The notes: generated by a model not told the origin, from the letters alone. A stretch of DNA of 64,000 nt from Dyella lipolytica (GCF_030160075.1 NZ_BSNQ01000003.1:924625-988624), one strand, 5' to 3'; counted from the first letter of the stretch, positions 1 through 9,760 are shown. Numbers and translations: made by a program.

Positions 1-40
1 AGCGAGAGGGAGCTCGCAAAGCCAATGAGATAAGCAACAA

Positions 41-2992
41 ATGAGCACGAACGTGTTGGTTCATTCGGAGACTCAAGGCGATCCGTCCAGCACGGACTAT
101 GAGATTTTCTCGTTTGGGCCTTACAAGCTCTTCTCGGCTCAACGTTTACTGGAGCGGTCGGGACACGCCGTCAAGCTGGGTGGTCGTGCATTTGACATCT
201 TGATGCTGCTGGTTAGGCATGCCGGCGAGGTTGTAACGCACCGCCAAATCCATTCCACCGTTTGGGCAGGGCTGATCGTAGACGGAGGTAGCATCCGTTT
301 TCATATGTCAGTTTTGCGCAAGGCGCTTGGAGGTGCACAGCTGAGCTGTGAATATATCGTTAATGTACCCGGTCGCGGATATTGCTTTGTAGCGCCGGTC
401 ACCCGTCTGTCCTCAGTCAGTCCCGCGGCAAAAAAAAATCGCGACACTTCTCCAACAGCGTCCGTGCATAGTTTGCCGCCAGTGTTGGAGCGCATGATTG
501 GACGGCAGAAAGCCATTGGCGATATTAGTAGCGAGTTGCTCGCCGAGCGGTTCGTAACCATTGTCGGGCCTGGTGGTATCGGCAAGACGACGGTTGCGGT
601 AGGGATTGGGCATTCATTTTTTGCGAAGTTTCCTGGCCCGGTACAGTTCGTGGATCTGGCCAGCGTACGGGAGTCCAGCCAAGTTGCAGCAGCCGTCGCA
701 ATCGCCATCGGTCTGCAAATTCGGACTGAGGATCCTGTTCCAAGCATTTTGACAGCGCTGCGGACATGCCAAATGCTGCTGATCTTTGATAGCTGCGAGC
801 ATGTCTTGGATGAAGTTGCGCCGCTCGTCGAACAGATCTCTGCATGCGCTTCAGAGGTTTTCATTCTGGCAACATCTCGCGAGCCTCTTGGGGCGGAGGG
901 TGAGCATGTTTTCAGACTGCAACCACTGCAGATACCTTTAGAAGGCGCGATCATCACCGCCCGGGAACTGATTGAATATTCGGCGATAGAGCTATTTCTG
1001 GAGCGTGTGCAAGCCGGAGGCTCTCGTATCGAGTTGAACGATGCGGATGTGGAAACTGTGATTGCTATTTGCCGCAGGCTAGATGGCATGGCCTTGGCGA
1101 TCGAACTTGCTGCAAGCAGGGTACAGGCGTATGGCCTCCGTAAGACGGCTGACCTTCTGGGCCACCAGTTCTCACTTCTCTGGCCGGGGCGGCGAACTGC
1201 TCTTCCTCGCCACCAGACGTTAATGGCCACTTTGGACTGGAGCTACAACTTGCTTTCGTCGGCGGAGCGCCGACTGCTTTACCGACTTTCCGTGTTCATC
1301 GGAGCATTCGATCTCGAAGGAGTCATGGTTGTAACCCAAGCTGCCGCTAACTTTTTCGAGCCGGAGGACAACGCAGACCTATCCAGTCTCGTGGCGAAGT
1401 CTCTCGTCGTTGCGGAAGCATCTGGTGAGCGGACGTGTTACCGACTCCTCGACACCACGCGCAACTACGGTCTTGGAAAACTAGCAGAGTCGGGCGAAAT
1501 GGAGGAAGCAAACCGGCAGCACGCCAGATACTACGAACGGGTGCTGATTCGCCACGCGCAGATCGAACAGGAGACTGGCGAGTGGCCTCGTGCCTTGGCA
1601 TCGAATCTCAATGACATTCGTGCGGCAATGAGCTGGGCTTTGTCAAAAGGCGGCGATGTTTCTCTTGGTGTCCGTCTTGCCGCATATTCGACGTCGCTAT
1701 GGTTAGGACTAGGGCTGTTGCCGGAATGCAGAGAGAGGATGAAACAAGCCGCGTCGGTTGCAGATCATAGTGAAGCGACGATCGAGGAGAAAATGCTGAT
1801 TCAAATGGCGCTTGGCTCAACCGTCATGTTCACTGTCGGACTGGGTGAGGCATTTCGGACATCTTGGACCAGCGTTCTTTCCATGGCTGAAGAAATTGAC
1901 GATAAACAGCATCAGCTGAATGCTTATTTGGCGTTGTGGGCGCAACAGATTCGCGCGTTGAATGCAGGCGAGGCATTGATGCTCGCGCGACGTTGCGACG
2001 CAGTAGCGGGCAAATTTGGAAAAGCGGGACCGAAGGCAATGGCTCTTTGGATGCTTGGCTTATGCGAACATCACACTGGCCGTTATGAAAGTGCCAAGCG
2101 CCATCTCGAGGACGCTCTTTTGTCGGAAGACGACGCGGACCGGATGTTGCAGTTGCGTCACTTTGGTCATGATCGCCGAGTGGATGCTCTTGGCGTATTG
2201 TCGAACACTTTTTGGATGCTTGGATGCACGGCGGATGCACTAGAAACAAGTGCCATGGCCGTTGCCGAAGCACACCAACTCGATTATCCGATTCCACTTT
2301 GCATCGCACTTTCCTGGCACTGTTTTAATCTCTACGTGATTGGGGCTGAATGGTCTGAGGTGGAGCGCCACGCCGTTACCTTAATTGAGCATTCCCGGCA
2401 TCACGGAATAGAGGCTTACCAGGGATTTGGCATTTGTCTGCAGGCCTTGTCAGGGAAGCCTGAGATCGATGCAGAAGAGACTGCATCGATCGTTGCGAGT
2501 GGAATTAAAATGTTGGTCCGCGGGCAATACACTGCATTTAATCCCATCTTTCAGGCAGACGCAGCATTGGTGCTGGCAGAAGCGGGATTGCGGATTCATG
2601 CTGAAACCTTGTTTGCCACAATGCTCAAGGAAGATCGCAACCCAGATCACTGGTGCATTCCAGAGATCGTTCGCATCAAGGGGCAATTGGCACTGAGCCG
2701 AGGTAATAACAAAGAGGCCGAAAACTGCTTCAAGATGTCTATCGACTCGGCAGCCCGGCACGGATCCTTGGCTTGGCAGTTGCGCTCGGCCAATAGTCTT
2801 GCCGCCCTGTGGATCAACGAGGGGCGACAGGACTTAGTCTACGACCTCTTGGGTCCGTTGGTGACGTTGTTCAAAAAGGGCATCGTGAGCCGTGATTTAC
2901 AAAGGGCAAGAGCGTTGCTCAAGTCATTGACCCTAGCCTCAAGCAGCTCGCTGGCAGATAGTCCAAACACCCATGGTCTAGGCGAGAGCTAA
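41..2992 (+). CDS. Winged-helix/STAND-ATPase transcriptional regulator
   Basis: Large cytoplasmic regulator of 983 residues. An OmpR/PhoB-type winged-helix DNA-binding domain lies at about residues 22-118, ending in the typical GRGYCF strand. A STAND/NB-ARC-like ATPase follows: P-loop GPGGIGKTT near residue 175, Walker B-like LLIFDSCEH near 247 and the sensor-like TSREPL near 278. The C-terminal 450 residues are helical and TPR-like, probably for ligand or partner sensing. By family knowledge such proteins switch on ATP binding when a ligand meets the C-terminal part; the ligand here is unknown. The next gene is a paralogue in the same direction, so the pair looks like a tandem duplication. 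No target gene is evident. Confidence 0.9.
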   Translation: MSTNVLVHSETQGDPSSTDYEIFSFGPYKLFSAQRLLERSGHAVKLGGRAFDILMLLVRHAGEVVTHRQIHSTVWAGLIVDGGSIRFHMSVLRKALGGAQLSCEYIVNVPGRGYCFVAPVTRLSSVSPAAKKNRDTSPTASVHSLPPVLERMIGRQKAIGDISSELLAERFVTIVGPGGIGKTTVAVGIGHSFFAKFPGPVQFVDLASVRESSQVAAAVAIAIGLQIRTEDPVPSILTALRTCQMLLIFDSCEHVLDEVAPLVEQISACASEVFILATSREPLGAEGEHVFRLQPLQIPLEGAIITARELIEYSAIELFLERVQAGGSRIELNDADVETVIAICRRLDGMALAIELAASRVQAYGLRKTADLLGHQFSLLWPGRRTALPRHQTLMATLDWSYNLLSSAERRLLYRLSVFIGAFDLEGVMVVTQAAANFFEPEDNADLSSLVAKSLVVAEASGERTCYRLLDTTRNYGLGKLAESGEMEEANRQHARYYERVLIRHAQIEQETGEWPRALASNLNDIRAAMSWALSKGGDVSLGVRLAAYSTSLWLGLGLLPECRERMKQAASVADHSEATIEEKMLIQMALGSTVMFTVGLGEAFRTSWTSVLSMAEEIDDKQHQLNAYLALWAQQIRALNAGEALMLARRCDAVAGKFGKAGPKAMALWMLGLCEHHTGRYESAKRHLEDALLSEDDADRMLQLRHFGHDRRVDALGVLSNTFWMLGCTADALETSAMAVAEAHQLDYPIPLCIALSWHCFNLYVIGAEWSEVERHAVTLIEHSRHHGIEAYQGFGICLQALSGKPEIDAEETASIVASGIKMLVRGQYTAFNPIFQADAALVLAEAGLRIHAETLFATMLKEDRNPDHWCIPEIVRIKGQLALSRGNNKEAENCFKMSIDSAARHGSLAWQLRSANSLAALWINEGRQDLVYDLLGPLVTLFKKGIVSRDLQRARALLKSLTLASSSSLADSPNTHGLGES

Positions 2993-3064
2993 GATGTTTT
3001 GACAGTCTTTAGTAGAGCTGGATCCTGGGCACAGTGTCGGCGGCGATTGGCGGATATCTAACAT

Positions 3065-5890
3065 ATGGCAAGCGAGACGCAGTGGGTAAACGGAGATATT
3101 TCTTTCGGCCCATTTCGCTTGTCGAGGCTTGAAGAGCGTTTGGAGTGCAATGGCAATCCGGTCCACATTGGGGCGCTGGCATTCCAAATTCTGACGCATC
3201 TTGTAGAGCATTCCGGGGAAGTCGTCAGCAAGCAGGCTCTCATGGATGTCGCATGGCCCAATCTTTCCGTAGATGAAAGAAATTTGTTCTTTCATATCCA
3301 CATACTTAGGAAGGCTCTAGGAGATGGTGGGGATCGATACATTTTAAGCGTGCCTCGAAAGGGTTACTGTTTCGTAGGGCCCATCACAAGGCACGACGAT
3401 ACTCATTCGAATTCACGACTTACAATCTTTCCCATCGGACCGCCCCGTGCGATACCTCGACCTCTTCCGTTAATTGGTCGTGCACTATCGATCGAAGAAA
3501 TAGTTGTACTGCTTTCTTCTCACCGAGTCGTGAGTGTGACTGGACCGGGTGGGATGGGAAAGACATCCGTCGCAATCACAGTTTCCCGGCAACTTGCGTC
3601 GACATTTCGCGATGGTGCTTGTTTTGTAGAGCTTGGGCCCGTTGAAGATCAGGCTCGTGTGGCAGAGGCTTTTGCTATTGCCCTCGGTCTACCAGTCAAG
3701 AAAACACATCCGTTGGACGATATCTTACATTTCGTCGAATTGAAGGAAATGTTGATACTCGTAGACGGATGCGAGCATGTAATCGACGAAAGCGCAGAGC
3801 TTATTCAAGCGATTGTATCCGGCAGTGTCGGCGTTCGCATTCTCTCAACTAGCAGAGAGGCGTTGAGGATAGAAGGTGAATGGGTGTTCCAATTGCCCCC
3901 ACTGACTTCTGCTCCGATAGGTAAAGGATTATCTGCGTCCGCCATAGCTAGCTATCCCGCAATTCAGCTCTTTGTCGAACGAGCCGAGATGGCGATGAAT
4001 GCCGCACTGTCGGATCGGGACATTGACTTGCTGGTGCCAATTTCTAACAAACTAGATGGATTGCCTCTTGCGATAGAGCTTGCAGCCTCTCAAGTTTCAG
4101 CAATAGGGCTAGAAAAGCTAGCCGATGCGCTTGGGGAGCCCGCTGTTTTGGAATGGGCAAGAAAGGGCATCGTTCCGCCAGGGCATCAGACCCTCAGCGC
4201 AATGCTTGATTGGAGCTGTCAGCGACTGACCGATCAGGAACACTGCATGTTGCTGCATCTATCGGTATTTAGAGGATCTTTCGAATTTGATGCTGCAATA
4301 TTGATGATGCAAGAGACGATGGATGGCACCGAAGCGGCAATTGTACTCTCGCAGCTAGCCGCCAAATCATTGTTGCACGTTGATCGAACTGAAGTTGTTG
4401 TGCGGTATCGACTTCTTGATACCACGAAGGCCTATGCGCGCTTCAAGCTGATGGGGTCAGGTGATTATGCTGATGCATGTCGTAAACACGCTCGTCTATA
4501 CGTGGCTGCTTTAGCCGGCCTTCAAGATCCAAATTCGGATCGTCTACTACTGAAAGCCCTCGCAGGACAGATTGAAGATATTACGGCCGCCATTTCGTGG
4601 GGATTCCAGTCCGATGGCGATATCTCGCTCGCTGTGGATCTGGTTGTTGGCAGCATTCCGGTTTGGCAATTTCTCCACCTGCTTCAGGACAGAAAGGTCT
4701 ACATTGAAAAGGCTCTTGCCCATCTCGATCAAGTTAACGTAAGTGTGGATGTTGAGCTGACTCTTCGATGCAGTCTGGCATTCACGATTATGCTGATATC
4801 GGGCTTTACAGAGGAATTCACTGTCGCGTGGTGGCGAGTCCATGATGTCGCTGAAGCTACGCAGCGAGTGGATATGCAAATTGTTGCTCTGTTGCGTCTA
4901 TGGTCGCAACAGGTACTGCTGTCAGATGCGCAGAAGGCTGATGATTTCTCAAATAAGTTCCAACGCCTTGCGCAAACGAGTGAAGGAGCATTGTGGACCG
5001 GAATAGCTGACTGGTATCGCGGTTATCTGAGGTATCAGTCTGGCGACTTCCTGGGCGCGCGAATCTTTCTTGAACGAGCTGCGAGCGAAAGTAGGCCATC
5101 TTCGATAGATATCCAGCAGAAGGTCTATGGTTACGATTGTCGAGTAAGTGCCATGTCGCATTTATCTAACACGATCCTCTTGCTAGGAGATGTTGGGCGT
5201 GCCACAGAAGTTGCTAAGCAGGCTGTCGAGCTGGGGTTGTCTGAAGCGGATGATGTTTCGATATGTAGCGCTCTTTCCGTGGCAACGCACAATCTTATTT
5301 TGATAGGCAACATCGAAGAGGCGGAATCCTTAGCTCGGGAGTTTCTTAAACAAGCAGAGGAGCGCGCGCTAGGCAATTTCTACAGTCTCGCTCACGCCTA
5401 CACTGGCTTACTCAAGCTATGGACGGGCGACAGGGGAGGGCTCAAGCAGGTGGACGATAGCCTGGTTCATATGACGAACCTGGGATATCCAGCTTGGGTG
5501 CGCGCATTCACAGTCGAGCGTCTACACGTCCTGATCGAGCAGGATCTTGTTAGAACGACTGGCATGGGTGCGGCAGAGCTAAGCACATCTGAAGCGGACT
5601 TATGGGGTTGGTACTTAGCGGAAGCTATTCGCTTAAACGGCCGGCTTGCTCAGATCAATGGCGATATCTTGGAGGCCGAAAGACTGTTTCTTGCTGCCTT
5701 AGAAGTTGCTCGTTCGCAGTCATCGCCATTTTGGGAATTGCGAGCGGCAAATGACCTTGTGCAGCTATGGTCTTACGATAAAAGAATACATAGCGGCCGC
5801 GTTCTACTTGAGGATATTTGTTCAAAGTTCTCGAGTGACAAGCCCACAAAGGATCTGATACGCGCGAAATATCTTCTCCGCAACTTTTGA
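3065..5890 (+). CDS. Winged-helix/STAND-ATPase transcriptional regulator, paralogue of the upstream gene
   Basis: 941 residues with the same architecture as its neighbour: winged helix at about 12-110 (ends GYCFVGP), P-loop GPGGMGKTS near residue 160, Walker B-like LILVDGCEH, sensor-like TSREAL, then a long helical TPR-like C-terminal half. It starts 72 bp after the previous stop, so the two may be co-transcribed. No strong ribosome-binding site precedes the ATG. The two proteins align throughout, including the LLDTT motif after the ATPase module, yet are clearly diverged. This suggests an old duplication with separate ligands or targets. Function beyond regulation cannot be assigned. Confidence 0.9.
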   Translation: MASETQWVNGDISFGPFRLSRLEERLECNGNPVHIGALAFQILTHLVEHSGEVVSKQALMDVAWPNLSVDERNLFFHIHILRKALGDGGDRYILSVPRKGYCFVGPITRHDDTHSNSRLTIFPIGPPRAIPRPLPLIGRALSIEEIVVLLSSHRVVSVTGPGGMGKTSVAITVSRQLASTFRDGACFVELGPVEDQARVAEAFAIALGLPVKKTHPLDDILHFVELKEMLILVDGCEHVIDESAELIQAIVSGSVGVRILSTSREALRIEGEWVFQLPPLTSAPIGKGLSASAIASYPAIQLFVERAEMAMNAALSDRDIDLLVPISNKLDGLPLAIELAASQVSAIGLEKLADALGEPAVLEWARKGIVPPGHQTLSAMLDWSCQRLTDQEHCMLLHLSVFRGSFEFDAAILMMQETMDGTEAAIVLSQLAAKSLLHVDRTEVVVRYRLLDTTKAYARFKLMGSGDYADACRKHARLYVAALAGLQDPNSDRLLLKALAGQIEDITAAISWGFQSDGDISLAVDLVVGSIPVWQFLHLLQDRKVYIEKALAHLDQVNVSVDVELTLRCSLAFTIMLISGFTEEFTVAWWRVHDVAEATQRVDMQIVALLRLWSQQVLLSDAQKADDFSNKFQRLAQTSEGALWTGIADWYRGYLRYQSGDFLGARIFLERAASESRPSSIDIQQKVYGYDCRVSAMSHLSNTILLLGDVGRATEVAKQAVELGLSEADDVSICSALSVATHNLILIGNIEEAESLAREFLKQAEERALGNFYSLAHAYTGLLKLWTGDRGGLKQVDDSLVHMTNLGYPAWVRAFTVERLHVLIEQDLVRTTGMGAAELSTSEADLWGWYLAEAIRLNGRLAQINGDILEAERLFLAALEVARSQSSPFWELRAANDLVQLWSYDKRIHSGRVLLEDICSKFSSDKPTKDLIRAKYLLRNF
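5433..5440 (+). other. KOPS-like octamer (GGGGAGGG), pointing toward dif
   Basis: Matches the E. coli FtsK-orienting polar sequence GGGNAGGG on the + strand, that is toward the dif site at 53053. A single octamer means little alone; the set is discussed in the findings. Confidence 0.4.
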
Positions 5891-6144
5891 CCCTACTGCG
5901 TATTCCGCTAGTGGCGGGATGCAGGCGCTCGATCCACGAAAATTCATATGATGCTGACGATCTTGCCGGGCATTCTTCCGGCACGCGACGCTGTCACGAA
6001 TAATTTTAAAAATCAATGCATTGCGTGCAACGATTCTGACACCATGGATTGCGCGCATACTCAATGAACTTCGCCCGCCCGAAGTGGACGTGATCAGGGG
6101 CCTCAAGCCAACCATGCAGGGCAACAGCCCTAAGCGAGGTTCTT

Positions 6145-6921
6145 ATGAACAGCATCACACCTTGGCTAGCGTTGTCGTTCACGCTGTTATGTGCCGCCGG
6201 AGTTCAGGCGGCGGATACGAATAATGCAACTATTGTGCGGGTCTACACCGATATCGTGGCACCTGCAGATCAACAGGCCTATGAAACAGGCGTCAAAAGC
6301 TTCAATCAATGCCTGCATCAACATGGCTTTAAGTACACGTGGACAGCATGGACCCACGAGACGGGAGATACTTACGCTTATTCGTATACCTCCGACCCAC
6401 TTTCATGGGAAAGCTTTGATGCGATGAACGTTGCAGGCAAGGTATGCGATCAATCGCTCAGGGCGGCCGTCAATCCGCATTTGAAAAGCGAGACAAGCGC
6501 ATTTGTCGAAATGATGTCGGAATTGAGTCACATGCCCAAAGGCATGGGGCTGTCATCGGCCTTGATTGAAGTCACGTTTTTCAAACTTAAGCCTGGCCAT
6601 GAAGCAACGGAAGCATTCGCGGCGGCTGCGAAAAAAATCGCCGCCGCTGCCGAAAAATCCAATTGGACTATTAACTACATGATTGGAAAAGTTCGAGAAG
6701 GCGATGAAAACTCACCCGACTTTATCCTGATAAGCCCCGCCAAAAGCTGGGCGGATCTTGGCAAAGACCCCGACCCCACTGTGTGGAAGATGGTCGAGAA
6801 CGTCTACGGAAAGGAAAGCGGCCAAGCGATCCGAAAATCCGTCAATGATGCTATGCAGAGCGTGTCGTCGCACGTAGATAGCTACAACGCCGATTTGACG
6901 TACACGTCACCCGGTAAATGA
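6145..6921 (+). CDS. Secreted protein of unknown function
   Basis: 258 residues with a clear Sec signal peptide (about 1-22, cleavage after VQA). GAGG lies 5 bp before the ATG. The mature part appears to hold two related alpha/beta halves (RVYTDIVAPADQQAYETGVKSF near the start and VTFFKLKPGHEATEAFAAAAK in the middle). This resembles a duplicated dimeric alpha-beta barrel (NIPSNAP/EthD-like), but I do not recognise a named family. It is followed by a strong terminator, so it is probably monocistronic or the last gene of its unit. Confidence 0.8.
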   Translation: MNSITPWLALSFTLLCAAGVQAADTNNATIVRVYTDIVAPADQQAYETGVKSFNQCLHQHGFKYTWTAWTHETGDTYAYSYTSDPLSWESFDAMNVAGKVCDQSLRAAVNPHLKSETSAFVEMMSELSHMPKGMGLSSALIEVTFFKLKPGHEATEAFAAAAKKIAAAAEKSNWTINYMIGKVREGDENSPDFILISPAKSWADLGKDPDPTVWKMVENVYGKESGQAIRKSVNDAMQSVSSHVDSYNADLTYTSPGK

Positions 6922-6940
6922 TTAGCAGCCTTCGACTTGA

Positions 6941-6969
6941 GCGGCCCGCACTGCGGGCCGCTTATTCTT
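6941..6969 (+). terminator. Rho-independent terminator
   Basis: Perfect 9-bp GC stem (GCGGCCCGC / GCGGGCCGC) with a 3-nt loop, followed by TTATTCTT, 20 bp after the preceding stop codon. It is a convincing end of the 6145-6921 transcript. Confidence 0.85.
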
Positions 6970-7027
6970 GGGATTTGCGGAATCGCAACGCTGTCCAGGT
7001 TGCTCGATACGTTGCCGGATGAAAGGG

Positions 7028-7132
7028 TTTTGTATCGAAATGTATGCGAATTCGCCCGCGACACACTTCGGTACCTTTAAACGCGTCGCAAGACATATTC
7101 GAGACGATTCTTCTTGGTCTCCTATGCATACC
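7028..7132 (+). promoter_or_regulatory. Promoter region with 10-bp-spaced GTATC/GTATG repeats, similar to the ohr-buf promoter
   Basis: GTATC (7032-7036) and GTATG (7042-7046) form a direct repeat with exactly 10-bp period after a GGGTTTT run. The segment aligns with the region upstream of ohr (57252-57356). There the same TTTTGTATCG start is also followed, 93 bp on, by CCTATGCA. Homologous arrangement at two distant sites indicates a shared regulator. The tandem 10-bp period is typical of OmpR/PhoB-type response regulators. Confidence 0.6.
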
Positions 7133-7206
7133 GAACGACCCCTCTTGCCGCCAGCGCATGAATGCCGGTGTTGCGAAGTGAACCGTTTTAATCCCCGGAG
7201 ACGCCC

Positions 7207-8259
7207 ATGTATAAGAAGTTGAAACTCACCCGCCGCAGTGTCGTAAGCGCGGCCGTCGTAGCGATCTTGGCAGCTCAAATGGGCACGTTGAGCAGTGCGT
7301 ATGCCCAATCTACACAACCGAAGTTAGCCCAGCCAGACATCTCACTCTCTGCGTCGCATGACCCATGGGGACCGCTCAAGCATGTCCACGCAGGCGTGCT
7401 GGATGTCGCTTACGCCGAGATGGGGCCGGCCAACGGCCCCGTGGTGATTCTCCTGCATGGATGGCCTTACGACATTCACAGCTATCAAGATGTCGCGCCG
7501 GCACTGGCAGCGAAAGGTTACCGCGTGCTGGTTCCCTATGCGCGTGGCTACGGCGAAACGCGTTTTCTGTCCAATAGCACCATGCGAAACGCTGAACCCG
7601 CCGCGCTGGCCGTGGATGCCATTGACTTTATGGACGCACTACACATCAAGCGCGCGGTATTCGGTGGCTTCGATTGGGGTGCGCGCTCAGCGGATATCGT
7701 TGCGGCGTTGTGGCCGGAACGCGTGAAAGCGTTGGTAAGCGTGAGCGGTTACCTCATTGGCAGTCAGGAATCGGGCAGGACTCCGTTACCACCTAAAGCC
7801 GAATATCAGTGGTGGTATCAGTATTACTTTGCCACCCAACGTGGTTACATCGGTTACGAGAAAAACCATCATGACTTTGCCAAGTTAATCTGGCAGCTCG
7901 CTTCACCGAAGTGGAACTTTGACGACACTATCTACGAGCGCAGCGCTCGCGCGCTTGATAACCCGGACCATGTGGCCATCACGATTCACAACTATCGCTG
8001 GCGATTGGGCCTGGTCAATGGCGAAGCGAAATACGACAAGCTGGAGCAACGGCTGGCCCAAGCTCCGAAAATTTCGGTGCCGACCATCACGCTGGAGGGT
8101 GACGCCAACGGCGCACCGCATCCGCAGCCGGAGGCGTATGCCAAGCAGTTCATTGGCAAGTATCAGTTTCGGCTGATTACCGGCGGCATCGGTCATAACT
8201 TGCCGGAGGAGGCGCCGCAGGCGTTCACCCAGGCCGTGATCGACGCGGATAATCTTTGA
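7207..8259 (+). CDS. Exported alpha/beta hydrolase, epoxide-hydrolase/dehalogenase type
   Basis: 350 residues. The N-terminus carries a twin-arginine-like signal (RRSVVSAA) and an AQS cleavage region near residue 34, so export by Tat is likely. Catalytic features: HGWPYD oxyanion motif, nucleophile elbow GGFDWGA with Asp rather than Ser as expected for soluble epoxide hydrolases and haloalkane dehalogenases, and a C-terminal GIGHNLPEEAP carrying the catalytic His. GGAG lies 6 bp before the ATG. Its promoter resembles that of the ohr-buf operon, so it may belong to the same stress regulon. The substrate is unknown. Confidence 0.85.
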   Translation: MYKKLKLTRRSVVSAAVVAILAAQMGTLSSAYAQSTQPKLAQPDISLSASHDPWGPLKHVHAGVLDVAYAEMGPANGPVVILLHGWPYDIHSYQDVAPALAAKGYRVLVPYARGYGETRFLSNSTMRNAEPAALAVDAIDFMDALHIKRAVFGGFDWGARSADIVAALWPERVKALVSVSGYLIGSQESGRTPLPPKAEYQWWYQYYFATQRGYIGYEKNHHDFAKLIWQLASPKWNFDDTIYERSARALDNPDHVAITIHNYRWRLGLVNGEAKYDKLEQRLAQAPKISVPTITLEGDANGAPHPQPEAYAKQFIGKYQFRLITGGIGHNLPEEAPQAFTQAVIDADNL

Positions 8260-8266
8260 GACGAAT

Positions 8267-8317
8267 GGGTCGGAAGCGGAACACGACGATGTCCGTTTCC
8301 GACCCGAAGCGGACATC
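8267..8317. repeat. Dispersed GTCCG-type hairpin, copy A, with two competing stems
   Basis: A 12-bp stem (8288-8299 with 8306-8317, one G-T pair) closes a 6-nt loop CGACCC. The stretch 8267-8280 is also complementary to 8292-8305, so two mutually exclusive hairpins can form. Related single hairpins occur at 45392-45413 and 50746-50773. It lies just after the stop of the hydrolase gene and may act as a terminator or mRNA end stabiliser. Confidence 0.65.
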
Positions 8318-8352
8318 GACAAGAGAGCTGTGAAACAGGGGATAATGACGTC

Positions 8353-8688
8353 ATGGCTGATGACATCGAATCCAAATTAGTTTGGGATGAAGTGTTGGCC
8401 TCAAAACTTGTGGGCAAGCTGATGTTGATCGGGCTTACCCATTCGGACGCGGAAAATAAGCACACACATCAAGAGCAAATCTTTGGCCGAGTCGTTAGCA
8501 CCGGACGAACATCGGGTATTAAGCTGCTGCTTGAGGGAAATCGTGATGGCGAGGTCTTCGACCTTCCGCCCGATACGCGATCCATTCAAGAAGCTTCGCC
8601 TGGCGAATATCGACTGCGGTCAACAGGGGAAGTGGTGACTGATCCCGACTATACGGTCACCTACTTAATTCAGAGCCTGAAAGACTAA
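8353..8688 (+). CDS. Conserved-looking hypothetical protein
   Basis: 111 residues, no signal peptide, no membrane segment, acidic. It appears to be a small soluble alpha/beta protein; I do not recognise the family. It follows the repeat at 8267-8317. Alternating hydrophobic strands and typical codon use support it as a gene; only a weak purine stretch precedes the ATG. It ends about 100 bp before the convergent NmrA-like gene. Confidence 0.65.
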   Translation: MADDIESKLVWDEVLASKLVGKLMLIGLTHSDAENKHTHQEQIFGRVVSTGRTSGIKLLLEGNRDGEVFDLPPDTRSIQEASPGEYRLRSTGEVVTDPDYTVTYLIQSLKD

Positions 8689-8795
8689 GTTTTACCGGAG
8701 ATCTGACACTGCCCGTCTTCCAGTTGAGTGCACTTCGAACAGGCCAGCTGCTCGAAGTGCACCTCAAGGGTACTTTCCATTTGGGAGACGTGTTT

Positions 8796-9701
8796 TCAGG
8801 CGGGCGTCGGAAGCGCGAAGTTCGCTTTGGACCAAGCGGCAAAGTTGGTCGGCTGTTGACCGGCGACCTTGTTGGCCAACGCGATCGCACTGCGCGAATC
8901 CGAGCCAAGATAGGTATGCGCTTCGAAGTAGGCGAGCATCGCCGCCACGTCATCAGCACCAGGGAACCAGCTAGCGAAGACATCCCGCGGGACTTGCTTG
9001 AACGAGACCTTGTGACCTTGTCGATTCAACGTGGCAAGGACCTCGTTGAAGCTCAGAAAATCGCCGACCAGCGGCAGATGTTCACCGTGTCCCGCCAGTT
9101 CCGGCTGCGCGAACGCACCAGTCACGAGGCGGCCGAGTTCAGTAATGTCGCCCATGTGGATGACGCGTCGCTCGGGATCGAGCGGCAACGCCCAGCCCGC
9201 GACACCGTCCGGCTGCTGCTGCGGAGCCATGGCGCCGAGCAGGTTTTGGTAATAGAACGGCGCGATCACGAACGTGTGGTAAGTAAATCCCGCCTCTTTC
9301 ACGATGCGCTCGACGTTCGCCTTGTGCGTGAAATGCGGAACATCGATCGCGCCACCGCTGATCGTCTCCACGTTAGGGAGCGTCGACCAGATAAGGTGCT
9401 GCACGCCAGCAGCTTTCGCAGCGTTCACGGCGGCGATCGCCTGCTTGCGCTCATCCGCGCCGGCTTCCCAGGCATTGGTCACCAGAAAAACTCCGTGGGC
9501 TCCGGCAAACGCAGCTTTGAGCGTTTCCGGACGATTGAAATCCGCCAGGACGACTTCGTCGCCCAGCTTGGGGTGCTTGGCCGGATCGCGCGTCAACGCG
9601 CGCACTTTGAATTGACCGCTGGCCTGCAGGGCGCGCAACACTGCGCCACCTTGCTGACCGGTTGCACCGACGACGGCGATAAGTTTCTGAGTGTTCGACA
9701 T
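8796..9701 (-). CDS. NmrA-family NAD(P)-binding protein
   Basis: 302 residues from the chosen start, which has GGAGAG about 5 bp upstream; an upstream in-frame ATG would overlap the divergent promoter. The Rossmann motif GATGQQGG lies at about 10-17, followed by NmrA features such as ALTRDP and the VFLVTN strand. NmrA-like proteins are atypical short-chain dehydrogenases that act either as NADP(H) redox sensors or as quinone/isoflavone-type reductases. It is divergent from a LysR regulator with 109 bp between, the usual regulator-target layout. Confidence 0.88.
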   Translation of the reverse strand: MSNTQKLIAVVGATGQQGGAVLRALQASGQFKVRALTRDPAKHPKLGDEVVLADFNRPETLKAAFAGAHGVFLVTNAWEAGADERKQAIAAVNAAKAAGVQHLIWSTLPNVETISGGAIDVPHFTHKANVERIVKEAGFTYHTFVIAPFYYQNLLGAMAPQQQPDGVAGWALPLDPERRVIHMGDITELGRLVTGAFAQPELAGHGEHLPLVGDFLSFNEVLATLNRQGHKVSFKQVPRDVFASWFPGADDVAAMLAYFEAHTYLGSDSRSAIALANKVAGQQPTNFAAWSKANFALPTPA

Positions 9702-9741
9702 GGTTGCTCTCCAATGAGCGACTTGATAGGTGGAGAACAAC

Positions 9742-9760
9742 ATGGGCTTTCGATGCCCAT
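9742..9760. promoter_or_regulatory. Candidate LysR operator
   Basis: Inverted repeat ATGGGC-N7-GCCCAT in the short divergent region between the NmrA-like gene and the LysR gene. Position and dyad shape fit a LysR-type regulator site controlling both promoters; binding is inferred. Confidence 0.45.
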
